Source: Gracilibacillus orientalis (GTDB taxonomy: Bacteria; Bacillota; Bacilli; Bacillales; Amphibacillaceae). Taken from it: DNA of 64,000 bases. The DNA lies in contig NZ_FOTR01000006.1 of the NCBI RefSeq assembly GCF_900114645.1, positions 1 through 64,000 on the forward strand. Direction: 5' to 3'. Shown piece after piece: positions 1 through 9,991 of the stretch. The notes under the pieces were generated by a model that did no database searches, was not told the origin of the DNA, and saw only the letters and a program-made list of their open reading frames with translations. Position 1 is the stretch's first letter. The number at the start of each line of letters is the position of its first letter. The translations under genes and the position numbers were made by a program.

Positions 1-221
1 CCTACACTCATCATATAATGTCGGTCATAGTAGCCATTTCGTTGATCTTGACGTTCTTCTGATCGTTCATAATGATCTACTTTTAAATAGGCATCCCGTT
101 CTTTTTTCATATACTCATTCAAAATCAGAACCATGGAGGACTTCACCACTGCCTCCATATTAGAGTTCATCACGGAATCTTTTAATTCCTCCATGTTTAG
201 GTTAAAATGTAATTGGGTCAT
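1..221 (-). mobile_element. IS256-family (mutator) transposase, 5' part, cut by window edge
   Basis: The first 73 codons of a transposase can be read from an ATG at 221 down to the left window edge. The N-terminus (MTQLHFNLNMEELKDS, then VMNSNMEAVVKS, LNEYMKKERDAYL, RNGYYDR) is the typical opening of IS256-type DDE transposases that move by copy-out/paste-in. An AGGAGG ribosome binding site lies 8 bases upstream. The catalytic residues lie outside the window, so whether the element is intact cannot be judged. Confidence 0.9.
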
Positions 222-290
222 TATTAATTCCTCCTCTTTGTTTATCGTGGTTGAAAACATTGTATCATGAGGAATTAATAATGACTTTTC

Positions 291-314
291 TTTTTACACA
301 ATTATATGGACTTA
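291..314. repeat. IS256-family terminal inverted repeat
   Basis: The segment TTTTTACACAATTATATGGA and its next bases match the terminal inverted repeat usual for IS256-family elements. It lies about 70 bp upstream of the transposase start, where the left terminus is expected. The element boundary is therefore near 314. The mate repeat and any 8-9 bp target duplication are outside the window. Confidence 0.7.
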
Positions 315-316
315 AT

Positions 317-690
317 CAGCTCGCGCTGTTCCCACAGGAGTGTCGCATTTTTCCGCTGCTTAGTATGTCTTTCTTATCAAATAAGAATAAATCCATAGAA
401 TATAATTCCCATAAATTCTTTTCTTTCGATAATCAGGACACTGCGCTTAGCGGAGGCAAGATACGAAGACCCCGCAAGAAAACGTACTTGGTTTTCTGAG
501 GAGGCTAAGGCCGTGGGCATAGAAGACACTGTGAAAGCTTGGTTGAACAGATGTCGCACTTGTGCCCTTGGGTGAAAGCGAAGTATCTTGCCGTAGCGTA
601 TCGCAGTACTTATCAAAAATGCAGAACGGAAGGAAGCAATTCACAATAAGTTACTTCGCAGTTTATGGTTTTTGTGCTCTATTATACTTT
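317..690. repeat. Dispersed intergenic repeat, family 1, copy A
   Basis: Non-coding sequence that recurs at about 16,800-17,045 and 21,150-21,640. Shared blocks are CACAGGAGTNTCGCATTTTT with TCCGC, TAGAAGACACTGTGAAA, GCACTTGTGCCCTTGGGT, AAGCGAAGTAT, CCGTAGCGTAT and GCAGTTTATG. It starts exactly where the IS256 terminus ends, so the element probably inserted in or beside the repeat. Short reading frames inside it are not credible genes. Confidence 0.75.
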
Positions 691-698
691 CTGCTTAT

Positions 699-733
699 AA
701 AAAAGAGGGGGGCTCTTAGCCTCCCTCTTTTTA
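699..733 (-). terminator. Intrinsic terminator after khpA
   Basis: On the minus strand a stem of AAAAAGAGGGAGG paired with CCCCCCTCTTTTTT (one mismatch) and a T-run follows the khpA stop codon directly. It ends the ffh-rpsP-khpA transcription unit, so rimM, trmD and rplS are not co-transcribed from this side. Confidence 0.85.
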
Positions 734-958
734 CATGATATCTAAATAGATTTTTTTATTAGATTTCATTCCAGCTGCATAAACAACTGTTCGTACTGAT
801 TTGGCAATGCGGCCATTTTTACCGATCACTTTACCTACATCATTTTCATGAACATGCAGATGATAGACAATTTTGTTTTCCTCTTCTTTTTCTCTAACAT
901 CAATTGCATCAGGATGATCTACTAATGGCTCAACAATTGTTTCAATCAAAGATTTCAT
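731..958 (-). CDS. khpA: KH-domain RNA-binding protein KhpA (YlqC)
   Basis: A 75-residue protein made of a single KH domain with the GxxG loop in GKVIGKNGR (residues 42-50). KhpA binds RNA, usually as a partner of KhpB/Jag, and in several Firmicutes affects cell division and elongation; it is cytosolic. The gene follows rpsP by 17 bases, as in B. subtilis rpsP-ylqC. A terminator follows it, so the usual continuation into rimM-trmD-rplS is absent here. Confidence 0.93.
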   Translation of the reverse strand: MKSLIETIVEPLVDHPDAIDVREKEEENKIVYHLHVHENDVGKVIGKNGRIAKSVRTVVYAAGMKSNKKIYLDIM

Positions 959-975
959 CGAATCACATCACTTTA

Positions 976-1245
976 TTATTGATTTTTTGATTCGTGGAAT
1001 TTCTTCATGATGCCTTCGTTTGAAAATAAATTACGGATCGTATCACTTGGTTTCGCACCTTTTGTCATCCAATCAAGTGCCTTATCTTCATCTAATTTCA
1101 CTTCAACCGGATTAACTACCGGGTTATATGTTCCAATTTGTTCGATAATACGTCCATCACGTGGTGAACGAGAATCCGCAACAACGATACGATAGAAAGG
1201 ATTTCTTTTAGAACCCATACGCTTTAAGCGAATTTTTACTGCCAT
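976..1245 (-). CDS. rpsP: 30S ribosomal protein S16
   Basis: An 89-residue protein beginning [11 protein letters not shown] with the S16 core ([15 protein letters not shown], then IEQIGTYNP). S16 binds 16S rRNA in the 30S body and is needed for subunit assembly. I chose the ATG at 1245 rather than one five codons upstream because GGAGGTG lies 7 bases before it, inside the longer reading frame. It sits between ffh and khpA in the usual Firmicute order. Confidence 0.97.
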   Translation of the reverse strand: MAVKIRLKRMGSKRNPFYRIVVADSRSPRDGRIIEQIGTYNPVVNPVEVKLDEDKALDWMTKGAKPSDTIRNLFSNEGIMKKFHESKNQ

Positions 1246-1323
1246 ATTTAACACCTCCATATAAATATCTCACACAAGATAGAATTGTATCAGATTTATT
1301 TTAGTCTGTAAAGGTTTTTTACC

Positions 1324-2685
1324 TTACATGAATGGAAAATTAAATCCTTTCGATTTTTTTCCTTTTTTCCCTTTCTTTCCTTGTTGTGTATTAGTCATTT
1401 GTTTCATCATTTTCTTCATTTCTTCAAACTGTTTCAACAACCGGTTCACTTCTGAAACAGAGCGACCTGAGCCTCGTGCTATGCGTTTACGGCGCCCCGC
1501 ATTAATCACACTTGGATCCTGACGTTCCTTCGATGTCATCGATTGAATAATCGCTTCTACATGGGTAATTTGCTTTTCGTCAAAATCAACATTTTTGAGA
1601 CCCTTCATTTTATTAGCGCCAGGTATCATATCTACTAATTCATCAAGCGGCCCCATATTTTTCATTTGCCCCATTTGTTCAAGAAAATCATCCAAGGTAA
1701 AGGAAGCGGAGCGCATTTTTTCTTCTAATTCTTTCGCTTTATTTTCATCAACATTTTCCTGAGCTTTTTCAATTAACGATAATACATCGCCCATCCCTAA
1801 AATTCGGGATGCCATACGTTCTGGGTGGAACACTTCTATCTCATCTAATTTTTCACCCATACCGGCAAATTTGATCGGTTTTTCTGTTACAGCTTTAATT
1901 GATAAGGCAGCACCACCACGAGTATCCCCATCAAGCTTGGTTAATACAACACCTGAAACATCTAATTGTTCATTAAAGCTTTCTGCAACATTGACCGCAT
2001 CTTGACCAGTCATCGAGTCAACAACTAAAAAAACTTCATCCGGATTAACATTTTGTTTAATTTGAATCAATTCATCCATTAATTCATTGTCAACATGAAG
2101 ACGCCCAGCTGTATCAATGAGGACATAATCTAAATGTTCCTCTTTAGCATGTTCCACTGCTTTGCTTGCAATATCTACTGGATTTGCATCAGTTCCTTCT
2201 GAATAAACCGGCATATCCAATTGCTTTCCTAAGGTTTCAAGTTGATCAATTGCTGCTGGACGATAAACGTCAGCGGCAGCTAATAATGGTTTGCGATTAT
2301 ATTTCTTTCGTAATAAATTGGCTAACTTACCAGTCGTCGTTGTTTTACCGGCACCTTGTAAACCAACCATCATAATCACAGTTGGCGATTTATCAGCAAC
2401 TGCGATCTTACTTTCATCGCCACCCATTAGATTGGTTAATTCTTCTTGTACCACTTTAATAACTTGCTGTCCTGGAGTTAAGCTTTCCATTACTTCCTCG
2501 CCAATTGCACGTTCCTTTATTTTCTTAATAAAATCTTTAACAACTTTAAAGTTTACATCCGCTTCTAGTAAAGCTAGACGGACTTCTCTCGTCATTTCTT
2601 TAACATCTTGTTCGGTTACTTTACCTTTTCCCTTAATTTTTTTAATGGTATTCTGTAGGCGGTCGGCTAAACCTTCAAATGCCAT
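1324..2685 (-). CDS. ffh: Signal recognition particle protein Ffh
   Basis: A 453-residue SRP54 GTPase. The N domain is residues 1-90; the G domain starts with GLQGAGKTTT (108-117) and has DTAGR and TKLDGDTRGG. The C-terminal M domain (about 300-453) is methionine-rich and binds SRP RNA and signal sequences, ending in a lysine-rich KGKKGKKSKG tail. With 4.5S-type RNA and FtsY it delivers nascent membrane proteins to SecYEG. It lies 12 bases after ylxM, whose product is its known partner. Confidence 0.98.
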   Translation of the reverse strand: MAFEGLADRLQNTIKKIKGKGKVTEQDVKEMTREVRLALLEADVNFKVVKDFIKKIKERAIGEEVMESLTPGQQVIKVVQEELTNLMGGDESKIAVADKSPTVIMMVGLQGAGKTTTTGKLANLLRKKYNRKPLLAAADVYRPAAIDQLETLGKQLDMPVYSEGTDANPVDIASKAVEHAKEEHLDYVLIDTAGRLHVDNELMDELIQIKQNVNPDEVFLVVDSMTGQDAVNVAESFNEQLDVSGVVLTKLDGDTRGGAALSIKAVTEKPIKFAGMGEKLDEIEVFHPERMASRILGMGDVLSLIEKAQENVDENKAKELEEKMRSASFTLDDFLEQMGQMKNMGPLDELVDMIPGANKMKGLKNVDFDEKQITHVEAIIQSMTSKERQDPSVINAGRRKRIARGSGRSVSEVNRLLKQFEEMKKMMKQMTNTQQGKKGKKGKKSKGFNFPFM

Positions 2686-2697
2686 ACTATACGCCCC

Positions 2698-3024
2698 CTA
2701 TTCGATTTCAATAATCTGTTCTACTTTTTCTTTCAATTCTTGCTCATTGTTGTTTTTGACTAATGCATGCAACTCTTGTAGTAAAGCTTGTCGTTTCAAA
2801 AACTTTTGATAAAGACTCAATTTTTTCTCATATTCTTCCAACATATGTTCCGTTCTTCGAATGTTATCATAAATGGCTTGTCTTGATACATTGGATGTTT
2901 CTGAAATTTCCCCTAATGAGAAATCTTCTGCATAGTACATCTCCATATAATTTCGTTGCTTTTCGGTCAGCAATTGTTGGTAAAAATCATAAAGAGCGTT
3001 AATCCTTGTCGTTTTTTCTATCAT
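2698..3024 (-). CDS. ylxM: YlxM-type helix-turn-helix protein, SRP-associated
   Basis: A 108-residue protein of the UPF0122/YlxM family with a sigma-70 region 4-like helix-turn-helix ([20 protein letters not shown], then [19 protein letters not shown]) and a helical C-terminal half. In streptococci YlxM binds the SRP complex and modulates Ffh-FtsY GTPase activity. It is the usual partner gene directly upstream of ffh. The ATG at 3024 follows GGTGTCC rather than a strong AGGAGG, so translation may be modest. Confidence 0.93.
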   Translation of the reverse strand: MIEKTTRINALYDFYQQLLTEKQRNYMEMYYAEDFSLGEISETSNVSRQAIYDNIRRTEHMLEEYEKKLSLYQKFLKRQALLQELHALVKNNNEQELKEKVEQIIEIE

Positions 3025-3102
3025 AATAAGGACACCTCGTTAAGTAAAATACCTTTACACTTAAGTCTAATCATCTTAAAGGAGGACTGTCAAGTTTGGC
3101 GA

Positions 3103-4098
3103 CTATTCTTCTTCTAATAAATCTGCAAATAAACCATATACAAAAGCATTCGGATCAAAAGCTTGCAAGTCTGTTATTTTTTCTCCAAGTCCTACTAACT
3201 TTACTGGCGTGCCAAGTTCATTTCGGATCGCTAGAACTATTCCACCCTTAGCGGTACCGTCTAATTTTGTTAATACAATACCAGAAACATCTGTTGCTTG
3301 TGAGAAAGTTTTAGCTTGGCTTAAAGCATTTTGTCCCGTCGTTGCATCAAGCACAAGTAACACTTCATGAGGCGCGTTTGGCACTTCACGCTCGATAACT
3401 CGTTTTACTTTAGCTAATTCGTTCATTAAGTTAACCTTATTCTGCAAACGGCCTGCAGTGTCGCAAAGTAATACATCCGCATTACGAGACTTTGCCGCTT
3501 GAATACCATCGTAAATAACAGCTGCCGGGTCACTGCCTTCACTATGTTTAATGACATCTACACCTGCACGTTTGCCCCATTCACTTAACTGTTCTATAGC
3601 ACCGGCACGGAATGTATCACCGGCGGTTAATAATACATCTTTACCCTCTGATTTTAACTGATGAGCTAATTTTCCAATTGTTGTTGTTTTACCAACCCCA
3701 TTAACTCCGACAAAAAGAATAACTGTTAAATCATCTTTCTGAATATTTAATGACGTTTCTTCAGATCCATCATCGTTCCCTTGGTAAATTTCAACCAGTT
3801 TTTCTGAGATTACTTGTTTTACTTCGTTGGTATCTTTAATATTTTGTCTTTTCACTTCCATTTCAAGTTCTTCAATTAATTCCATCACGGTAGTTACACC
3901 GACATCAGCCGCAATTAACACTTCTTCGAGATCTTCAAAAAAATCTTCATCCACTTTTCGATAGCGAGCAACTAAATCATTGATTTTTTCAGAGAATGAC
4001 TTCCTTGTTTTGCTTAAGCCCTCTTTATACTTATCTGACACTTCTTCTTGCTGATCTGTTGCTTGAAATTTATCCTTCAGTTTTTTCAAGAAACTCAC
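3103..4098 (-). CDS. ftsY: Signal recognition particle receptor FtsY
   Basis: A 331-residue SRP receptor GTPase. The short charged A region (residues 1-30) is typical of Firmicutes; the N domain is followed by the G domain with GVNGVGKTTTIGKL (about 131-144), DTAGR and LTKLDGTAKGG. FtsY pairs with Ffh at the membrane and releases cargo to the translocon on GTP hydrolysis. It is 18 bases downstream of smc, forming smc-ftsY-ylxM-ffh. Confidence 0.97.
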   Translation of the reverse strand: MSFLKKLKDKFQATDQQEEVSDKYKEGLSKTRKSFSEKINDLVARYRKVDEDFFEDLEEVLIAADVGVTTVMELIEELEMEVKRQNIKDTNEVKQVISEKLVEIYQGNDDGSEETSLNIQKDDLTVILFVGVNGVGKTTTIGKLAHQLKSEGKDVLLTAGDTFRAGAIEQLSEWGKRAGVDVIKHSEGSDPAAVIYDGIQAAKSRNADVLLCDTAGRLQNKVNLMNELAKVKRVIEREVPNAPHEVLLVLDATTGQNALSQAKTFSQATDVSGIVLTKLDGTAKGGIVLAIRNELGTPVKLVGLGEKITDLQAFDPNAFVYGLFADLLEEE

Positions 4099-4116
4099 TA
4101 TTCTACCTCCTCGTAC

Positions 4117-7100
4117 TTATGCTTCTAAAAGCTCTGGCGCTTCTTCTAATTTTACAGAAACTAAGCGTGAAACACCTGATTCCTGCATAGTAACACCATA
4201 TAACACATCAGCTTCTTCCATTGTACCTTTTCTATGCGTAATCACAATAAATTGAGTATGTTTACTATAATGTTTTAAATATTGAGCAAAGCGTGTCACA
4301 TTTGCTTCATCTAAAGCAGCTTCTACCTCATCCAGTACACAGAAGGGAACAGGTCGAACTCGTAATATCGAAAACAATAACGCTATAGCAGTTAATGCTC
4401 TTTCCCCACCAGATAATAAACCTAATTGCTGTAATTTTTTACCTGGTGGCTGGGCGATAATGTCTACACCTGTCTCTAATAATTGATCCGGATCAGTCAA
4501 TTTTAATTCAGCATGTCCCCCACCGAATAAACGTTGAAAGACTACCGTAAATTCTTCTTTTATTTGCGAAAAAGTTTCACTGAATTTTCTAGTCATCTCT
4601 TCATCCATTTCCGCAATAATTTCATATAAAGTCCGTTTTGCTTCCACTAAATCTGTTTGTTGACTTGTAAGAAACTCATGTCGCTCCTTAATCCTATCAT
4701 ACTCATCAATAGCACCAATATTAACAGTACCTAATTCTTCAATCGATTTTTTAATTAATTTGACTTGTTCTTTTGCCTCTTCGAGATTGTCCGGCTGAGG
4801 ATAATCTATTTTGGCCTTTTCAAAAGTCATACTGTATTCATTCTCTAGCAATTGAAGACGATTTTCTAAATCCAGATCTAATCGATTTCGCTCGATTTCA
4901 ATCGTTTGGATTTCCTGTTGCAACTGATACTCCTCTTTTTTTGCCTGCTTTAGCGAGTCATCAAGAGTGGTAACTTTTTGCTGTGTCTCGGATCGTTGTT
5001 CACGCAATTCTTGTAAACTTTGCTGCAATGCTGCTTTTTCACGACGTTTGTTATTAATTTCTTCGTCAATTTCTTCTTCTGTCTGTTGTCTATTTTTAAC
5101 ATCTACTAATTGACGTAGTTGTTCTTGCTTGGCTGCAATCAGATCAGTAACCTCGGCTAATTCCGTTTCCGACTTGTTAGCTTTCTCTTTCTGATTAGAT
5201 AGCTTACTTCTTATTTCTGCTTGTTGAACATGTAGTGTTTGTAATTTCTGTTTCAGTTGTTCTTCTTTTGCTTCAAAATTTTGATGCTGATCAGTCAAGC
5301 CTTCAATTTCATTATCTAGCTTGCTTAACTTTGATTGTAATTTATCTAAGTCCTGCTCAATTTGCTCCAATTGTTGCAGCAAAAGTGTTCGATCTTCTTC
5401 TTGTTGTAATTTGTCCTGATCATAGATCGACAACTGATCATTTAAATGTTCTAAAGACAATTTCCATTCTTTATAGTTACTTTGATGTTCTTGATACGTC
5501 TTGCGAATCTCATCTAGTTGTCGATAACAATTGTCTTTTTCTGCTTGCAAATTCACTAATGCTTCTTTTTGCTCTCGAATTTGTTTTTCATAGTCCGCTA
5601 CTCGAGCTTGGTATTCTGTATATTTATTCGTTAATGTTTTTAATTCCCGATCTCTCGTAAATAGTGATTGATTATTTTTCTTTTTTGCACCACCAGACAT
5701 CGAACCACCAGGATTCACCACATCTCCATCCAATGTCACGATCCGGAATCTTCTTCCAGTTTGCCCGGCAAATTGATTAGCCGCACTAAGTGATTTAGCG
5801 ATAATAACATTTCCTAACAATGCTTGCATTACTGGTTGGTAAGTGGAATCATAACGAACTAAATCAACAGCCACCCCGACAAACTCTTCTTCTTTCTCAA
5901 GAATTTGAACCAAATTTGCTGGTACTTGTTTTGGTTTCATAGTATTTATTGGTAAAAAAGTAGCTCTACCCTTGTTTGTTTTTTTTAGCCAGTGAATGGC
6001 TTCACGTCCCACCTTCTCGGAATCTACTACAATATGTTGTGCTTGAGCTCCTAAAGCTGTTTCCATAGCATCCACTAAATGATCATCAAATTCTATTAAT
6101 TCCGGTATAGCACCGTGAATACCTGTCAATTTCTGTTGTTCCCTAGCTTTTAAGACTTCTTTTACACCAAAGTAGAAACCTTGAAAATCTTCTTTTAAGT
6201 CTTCAAGCATTTCTTTTTTCGACTTAAGGTTTTCAACCATCTGATAACCTTTATTTAATTTATCCTGCATATCGTCTAATAATTTCGACTCTACCGTTAC
6301 TTTTCTCTCCAACTGTTCATGCTCTGATTGGAATGTATGTAATTGTTCCTCATCTTGTTTGCATTTCTCTTCTGCTTCACGAACAGATTGCTTTAACTGA
6401 AGGCGTTCTTCATGAAGGTTCTCCCATTTAGAAGACTTGGCATGTTGTTTTCCTTTCATTCTCTCCAATTGCTGCTGAATGGAATTTTTCTCATTTCGTT
6501 TAGCTGCCTGCTCATTTAAAAATTCAATATAATCACTTTTAAGTGTCTCAATATCCTCTTCTATTGTATTTTTACCTTTTTCTAATTGTTTCTCTAAATC
6601 GATTATTTGTTGTGATAATTGTTGATTATTTTTTTTATACTCACTAAGCCTAGCCTGTTCATCTTCCAGACTGTTTAAAAGTATTGCTTTTTTACCTTCT
6701 GACTCTTTTATTTCTTGTTCCAGTTTATCTTTATTTTCTTGGAAATGTTGAAGTCGCTCATTAAATATCTTTTTATTACCTTCAAGACTTTCTAACTTCT
6801 GGGTTTCTACAAGAAGTGTTTCTTGAAGGCTGGTAATTTGCTCATCCATTTTTTGTATCTGTGCTTTTAGTTGATCACTTTCTGTTTCTCTTGTCTCGAT
6901 CCATTGTTGTTTTTCTTTGAGTACATGATGTTTTGCATCTATCTGCTTTTGTGATGTTTCCCATTTTTCATTTAACTGTTCAATTTCTTTAGCCAACATT
7001 CCAACTTCCACATTGGTCAGTCGTTCTTTTTGTGCCAAGTACTCCTTAGCAATCGATGCTTGTTGTTCGAGCGGTTCTAATTGGCCATCTATTTCATAAA

Positions 7101-7683
7101 TAATATCTTCTACACGGTTCAAATTTTCTTGTGTTTCTGCCAATTTATATTCAGCTTGTTTTTTTCTATTTTTATATTTTAAAACGCCTGCCGCTTCTTC
7201 AAAAATAACTCGACGTTCCTCTGATTTTGAACTTAATATTTCTTCGACTTTTCCTTGACTTATAATGGAGAAAGCTTCTCTACCCAGTCCTGAATCCATA
7301 AAAAGTTCAGTAATATCCTTCAATCGGCATGGTTGCTTATTCATTAAATATTCACTTTCACCGGAGCGATATACTCGACGTGTTACACTAACCTCTTGAA
7401 AGTCCACAGGTAGTTTGTTATCGGAGTTATCTAACACAAGTGTTACTTCAGCAAAATTTAAAGCATTACGTGTATCACTGCCCTGAAAAATAATATCTTC
7501 CATTTTAACACCACGTAATGATTTTGCTGATTGTTCGCCAAGCACCCAACGGATCGCATCGGTAATATTACTCTTTCCACTTCCGTTTGGACCTACAACG
7601 GCTGTAACACCAGGTACAAATTCTACTTTTATTCTCTCGGCGAAAGATTTAAAACCAAGTGTATCTAATTGTTTTAAATACAT
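4117..7683 (-). CDS. smc: Chromosome segregation ATPase SMC
   Basis: A 1188-residue SMC protein of full family length. The N-terminal ATPase half has Walker A GPNGSGKSN (31-39). Two long coiled-coil arms flank a hinge (about 515-670, including GGSMSGGAKK). The C-terminal half has the ABC signature LSGGERA and Walker B CVLDEVEAALDE. With ScpA and ScpB it forms the condensin that aligns chromosome arms from ParB sites. B. subtilis has rnc directly upstream of smc; here a chemoreceptor and a DUF1128 gene intervene. Confidence 0.98.
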   Translation of the reverse strand: MYLKQLDTLGFKSFAERIKVEFVPGVTAVVGPNGSGKSNITDAIRWVLGEQSAKSLRGVKMEDIIFQGSDTRNALNFAEVTLVLDNSDNKLPVDFQEVSVTRRVYRSGESEYLMNKQPCRLKDITELFMDSGLGREAFSIISQGKVEEILSSKSEERRVIFEEAAGVLKYKNRKKQAEYKLAETQENLNRVEDIIYEIDGQLEPLEQQASIAKEYLAQKERLTNVEVGMLAKEIEQLNEKWETSQKQIDAKHHVLKEKQQWIETRETESDQLKAQIQKMDEQITSLQETLLVETQKLESLEGNKKIFNERLQHFQENKDKLEQEIKESEGKKAILLNSLEDEQARLSEYKKNNQQLSQQIIDLEKQLEKGKNTIEEDIETLKSDYIEFLNEQAAKRNEKNSIQQQLERMKGKQHAKSSKWENLHEERLQLKQSVREAEEKCKQDEEQLHTFQSEHEQLERKVTVESKLLDDMQDKLNKGYQMVENLKSKKEMLEDLKEDFQGFYFGVKEVLKAREQQKLTGIHGAIPELIEFDDHLVDAMETALGAQAQHIVVDSEKVGREAIHWLKKTNKGRATFLPINTMKPKQVPANLVQILEKEEEFVGVAVDLVRYDSTYQPVMQALLGNVIIAKSLSAANQFAGQTGRRFRIVTLDGDVVNPGGSMSGGAKKKNNQSLFTRDRELKTLTNKYTEYQARVADYEKQIREQKEALVNLQAEKDNCYRQLDEIRKTYQEHQSNYKEWKLSLEHLNDQLSIYDQDKLQQEEDRTLLLQQLEQIEQDLDKLQSKLSKLDNEIEGLTDQHQNFEAKEEQLKQKLQTLHVQQAEIRSKLSNQKEKANKSETELAEVTDLIAAKQEQLRQLVDVKNRQQTEEEIDEEINNKRREKAALQQSLQELREQRSETQQKVTTLDDSLKQAKKEEYQLQQEIQTIEIERNRLDLDLENRLQLLENEYSMTFEKAKIDYPQPDNLEEAKEQVKLIKKSIEELGTVNIGAIDEYDRIKERHEFLTSQQTDLVEAKRTLYEIIAEMDEEMTRKFSETFSQIKEEFTVVFQRLFGGGHAELKLTDPDQLLETGVDIIAQPPGKKLQQLGLLSGGERALTAIALLFSILRVRPVPFCVLDEVEAALDEANVTRFAQYLKHYSKHTQFIVITHRKGTMEEADVLYGVTMQESGVSRLVSVKLEEAPELLEA

Positions 7684-7831
7684 GTTTAAAACCCCTATTT
7701 ATTATCATCTAACAACATAACTTGTATGTTGATGTTACTTTATCCTTTGCATTTCAACTAATTTATTTTATCATAAAGAATAGAGTAAGAGAAGGAAGTT
7801 TCATAAAATACAAAAACAGGAGTGAATAAAT

Positions 7832-8053
7832 TTGAGTTTAGAAGAAAAATCCGAGGAAAATTTAGCGCATATTATTAATGAGATGGGGAGAATGCTACAA
7901 GTTGTTAATGAATCGATTATGGATCCAAAGGATTATGATATTAATAATTATGACGAATTAAAATCCCTTTATGACCTATTAAAACAAAAAGGCAGACTAA
8001 CAGTTGCTGAAACCCAAGCATTTATCGCAGAGCTTAGAGAATACCGAAAATAA
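7832..8053 (+). CDS. DUF1128 family protein (YfkK-like)
   Basis: A 73-residue acidic, helical protein starting at a TTG with AGGAG nine bases upstream. The MSLEEKSEEN start, the LQVVNESIM core and the AFIAELREYRK end fit the DUF1128/YfkK family, whose function is unknown. It is divergent from smc and convergent with the chemoreceptor gene, with a shared terminator after it. It is not normally found in the smc-rnc neighbourhood, so its placement is unusual. Confidence 0.75.
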   Translation: MSLEEKSEENLAHIINEMGRMLQVVNESIMDPKDYDINNYDELKSLYDLLKQKGRLTVAETQAFIAELREYRK

Positions 8054-8118
8054 TGAGAATGAATTAGAATCCACATCATTATTTCACAATGCCTTTGATG
8101 ATATGCGATTTGTTTTAT

Positions 8119-8161
8119 AAAAAGGCTTAGGGTATTTTCCAAGAAAAATCCTAAGCCTTTG
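8119..8161. terminator. Bidirectional terminator between the DUF1128 gene and the chemoreceptor gene
   Basis: An 11-bp stem AAAGGCTTAGG / CCTAAGCCTTT around a 17-base loop, flanked by A-rich and T-containing sequence, lies between two convergent genes. It can serve both, though the T-tract is short. Confidence 0.7.
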
Positions 8162-8186
8162 AATCATATGGTTCATCACACGGTTG

Positions 8187-9701
8187 TTAATCAATTAATC
8201 TAGTTTCTTCTATTAACTCCTCCAATTGCGTTGTAATTTCATTTAATGTTGTAATTAATTCAGATAAATATTCATTAGATTTCAGCTGTTCTGCATTTTT
8301 ATTTACTGCTTTTTGGGCATGAGCTGTCGTTTCTTCCACAATAGTAGTCACTTCTTGAATAGATTTCTGTGCTTGTTGTGCTACTTTAGATACTTCTTCA
8401 CTTGAGTGGAAAATTTGCTTTGTCTGCTCTGCTACGTCCCCAATTGATGAATGAATAGTACCAAATAGCTTTCCAGTTTCTCGAACGATTTCTTGTCCAT
8501 TCTCCACTTCGGTTATAACATGGTTCATCGAATCTACAGATGTATCTGTTTCTTGTTGGATAGACTGCACAAGGCTAGCAATTTGGCTAGCAGAATCCAC
8601 TGTTTGTTCCGATAATTTACGGACTTCATCCGCTACAACAGCAAATCCTTTCCCATATTCTCCAGCTCTGGCAGCCTCAATTGCTGCATTTAAAGCTAGT
8701 AAATTTGTTTGTGATGAAATGTCTGTAATTAAACGGACAATCCCTTCAATTTCCTTTGATCGGTTATTTAATAATTCAACAGTCTCAGAAGTTGTCCTCA
8801 CTTTTTCATTAATATTATCCATCTGTTCCACTGTTTTTTGTATCATTTTATCTCCATCATCAGCATTTTGTTCTGTCTTTTGCGTTATATCAGACACTTC
8901 AGATGAAGTTTTAGTTATATGGTGAATGTCTGATGTAATTTCTTGAACAAACCCTGTGGTATCCTCAACTTGTTGCTTCTGAGTCAAAGTACCATTAGAG
9001 ATCTGTTGAATGTATGATACACTTTCCTTGAAAATAGCTTGATTGGACTGATTAATCTCTTTTAATTGTGAAGATACCTCAATTACTTTCTCCGAAGTTA
9101 ATGACAAATTCTCCACAATTCTACTTAACATGAGTTGATTTTGTTCTTTTTCACCAAGATCACCGATTAATTTCCTCTTATGTATCACTTGCCAAATAAT
9201 CGCGCCAGATGTCCCTACTAAAAATAAGGCATGGATGAGAATCATTGAAAAAGGATAAGTATTTGTTCCAAAAACATATTCCCCTAAAAAGAAGTAACCT
9301 GCCAAATGTTGAATAGCAAAAAGTACTGTCATAATTAAAATTAAGTTAATTTTCTCATAGTAACCAATCATAGCCACAACCATAAAAATAGAAAAGTGAT
9401 ATTCTACCATCCCCTCACCACCAGTAATCATTGACATACTGCTAAATGTGATGGTAAGTGTATTAAATAGCGGAATTAATGAATGATCACTGTTCTTTTT
9501 ATAAAGTAGCATGGATATAGTAAAGAGAATAATAGGAATAACTAAGAAACTATTAGTAATTACTATTAATTGCTCTGCACCATGATGCCCCCAAAATTCA
9601 GATAAGTGAAAAAAGCGATGTAACACATGGATCATAATAGATGCCGCGAGTACGATAAACGATAAGATTAAAATAATGCGATTTTTTTTATTTGTATACA
9701 T
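8187..9701 (-). CDS. Methyl-accepting chemotaxis protein with multi-pass membrane N-terminus
   Basis: A 504-residue chemoreceptor. Residues 1-175 contain about six hydrophobic segments with almost no extracellular domain, and there is no clear HAMP domain. Residues 200-500 form the cytoplasmic signalling coiled coil with the conserved tip ([19 protein letters not shown]) that contacts CheA and CheW. The architecture suggests sensing within or at the membrane; the ligand is unknown. A TAAA at 9803-9800 and CTGATAAG at 9782-9775 look loosely like a sigma-D promoter, with 17 instead of about 15 bases between them, so this is weak. It separates rnc from smc. Confidence 0.93.
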   Translation of the reverse strand: MYTNKKNRIILILSFIVLAASIMIHVLHRFFHLSEFWGHHGAEQLIVITNSFLVIPIILFTISMLLYKKNSDHSLIPLFNTLTITFSSMSMITGGEGMVEYHFSIFMVVAMIGYYEKINLILIMTVLFAIQHLAGYFFLGEYVFGTNTYPFSMILIHALFLVGTSGAIIWQVIHKRKLIGDLGEKEQNQLMLSRIVENLSLTSEKVIEVSSQLKEINQSNQAIFKESVSYIQQISNGTLTQKQQVEDTTGFVQEITSDIHHITKTSSEVSDITQKTEQNADDGDKMIQKTVEQMDNINEKVRTTSETVELLNNRSKEIEGIVRLITDISSQTNLLALNAAIEAARAGEYGKGFAVVADEVRKLSEQTVDSASQIASLVQSIQQETDTSVDSMNHVITEVENGQEIVRETGKLFGTIHSSIGDVAEQTKQIFHSSEEVSKVAQQAQKSIQEVTTIVEETTAHAQKAVNKNAEQLKSNEYLSELITTLNEITTQLEELIEETRLID

Positions 9702-9955
9702 ATACTTTCTCCTTCCTAATAAGTGAGACTTCTATCAGTAGAGGTTTTTGACCTTCACTGATAGTTAGTAAAACTTATCAGATTGTATGTTTTTAGGTTT
9801 TTAGACTTATGTAACCATCCCGAATTGGTTACAATAGTATTATTTACCCATTACCTATTGTACTACAAACGAAAAATCGTTGTCTAATATTAATCTAGTG
9901 TTTAAGTAAATGAATACTCATTCAGCGAGCGTAACGTAACCTATATGCCAAACAG
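9702..9955. other. Intergenic region with 5'-UTR hairpin of the chemoreceptor gene
   Basis: No gene. Bases 9733-9763 form a hairpin (TATCAGTAGAGGT / ACCTTCACTGATA, one mismatch, TTTTG loop) in the presumed leader of the chemoreceptor gene. It has no T-run, so it is more likely an mRNA-stability or translation element than a terminator. The remainder is AT-rich with no clear signal. Confidence 0.5.
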
Positions 9956-9991
9956 AAAAACCCGTTTCAATATAATTGAAACGGGTTTTTC
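9956..9991 (-). terminator. Intrinsic terminator after rnc
   Basis: A 16-bp perfect stem AAAAACCCGTTTCAAT / ATTGAAACGGGTTTTT with a three-base loop lies 29 bases past the rnc stop codon. Its core is nearly identical to the terminator at 10,973-11,001 after acpP. Confidence 0.9.

Noticed and set aside
377-644. Short frames inside the family 1 repeat
   Set aside because: The repeat copies do not keep these frames open, so they are chance frames.
2291-2809. Plus-strand frame of 172 codons
   Set aside because: It is antisense to ffh and ylxM; their protein motifs are strong, and it has no ribosome binding site or recognisable domain.
5235-5660. Plus-strand frame of 141 codons inside smc
   Set aside because: It is the mirror of the coiled-coil repeats of SMC and has no ribosome binding site or homology.
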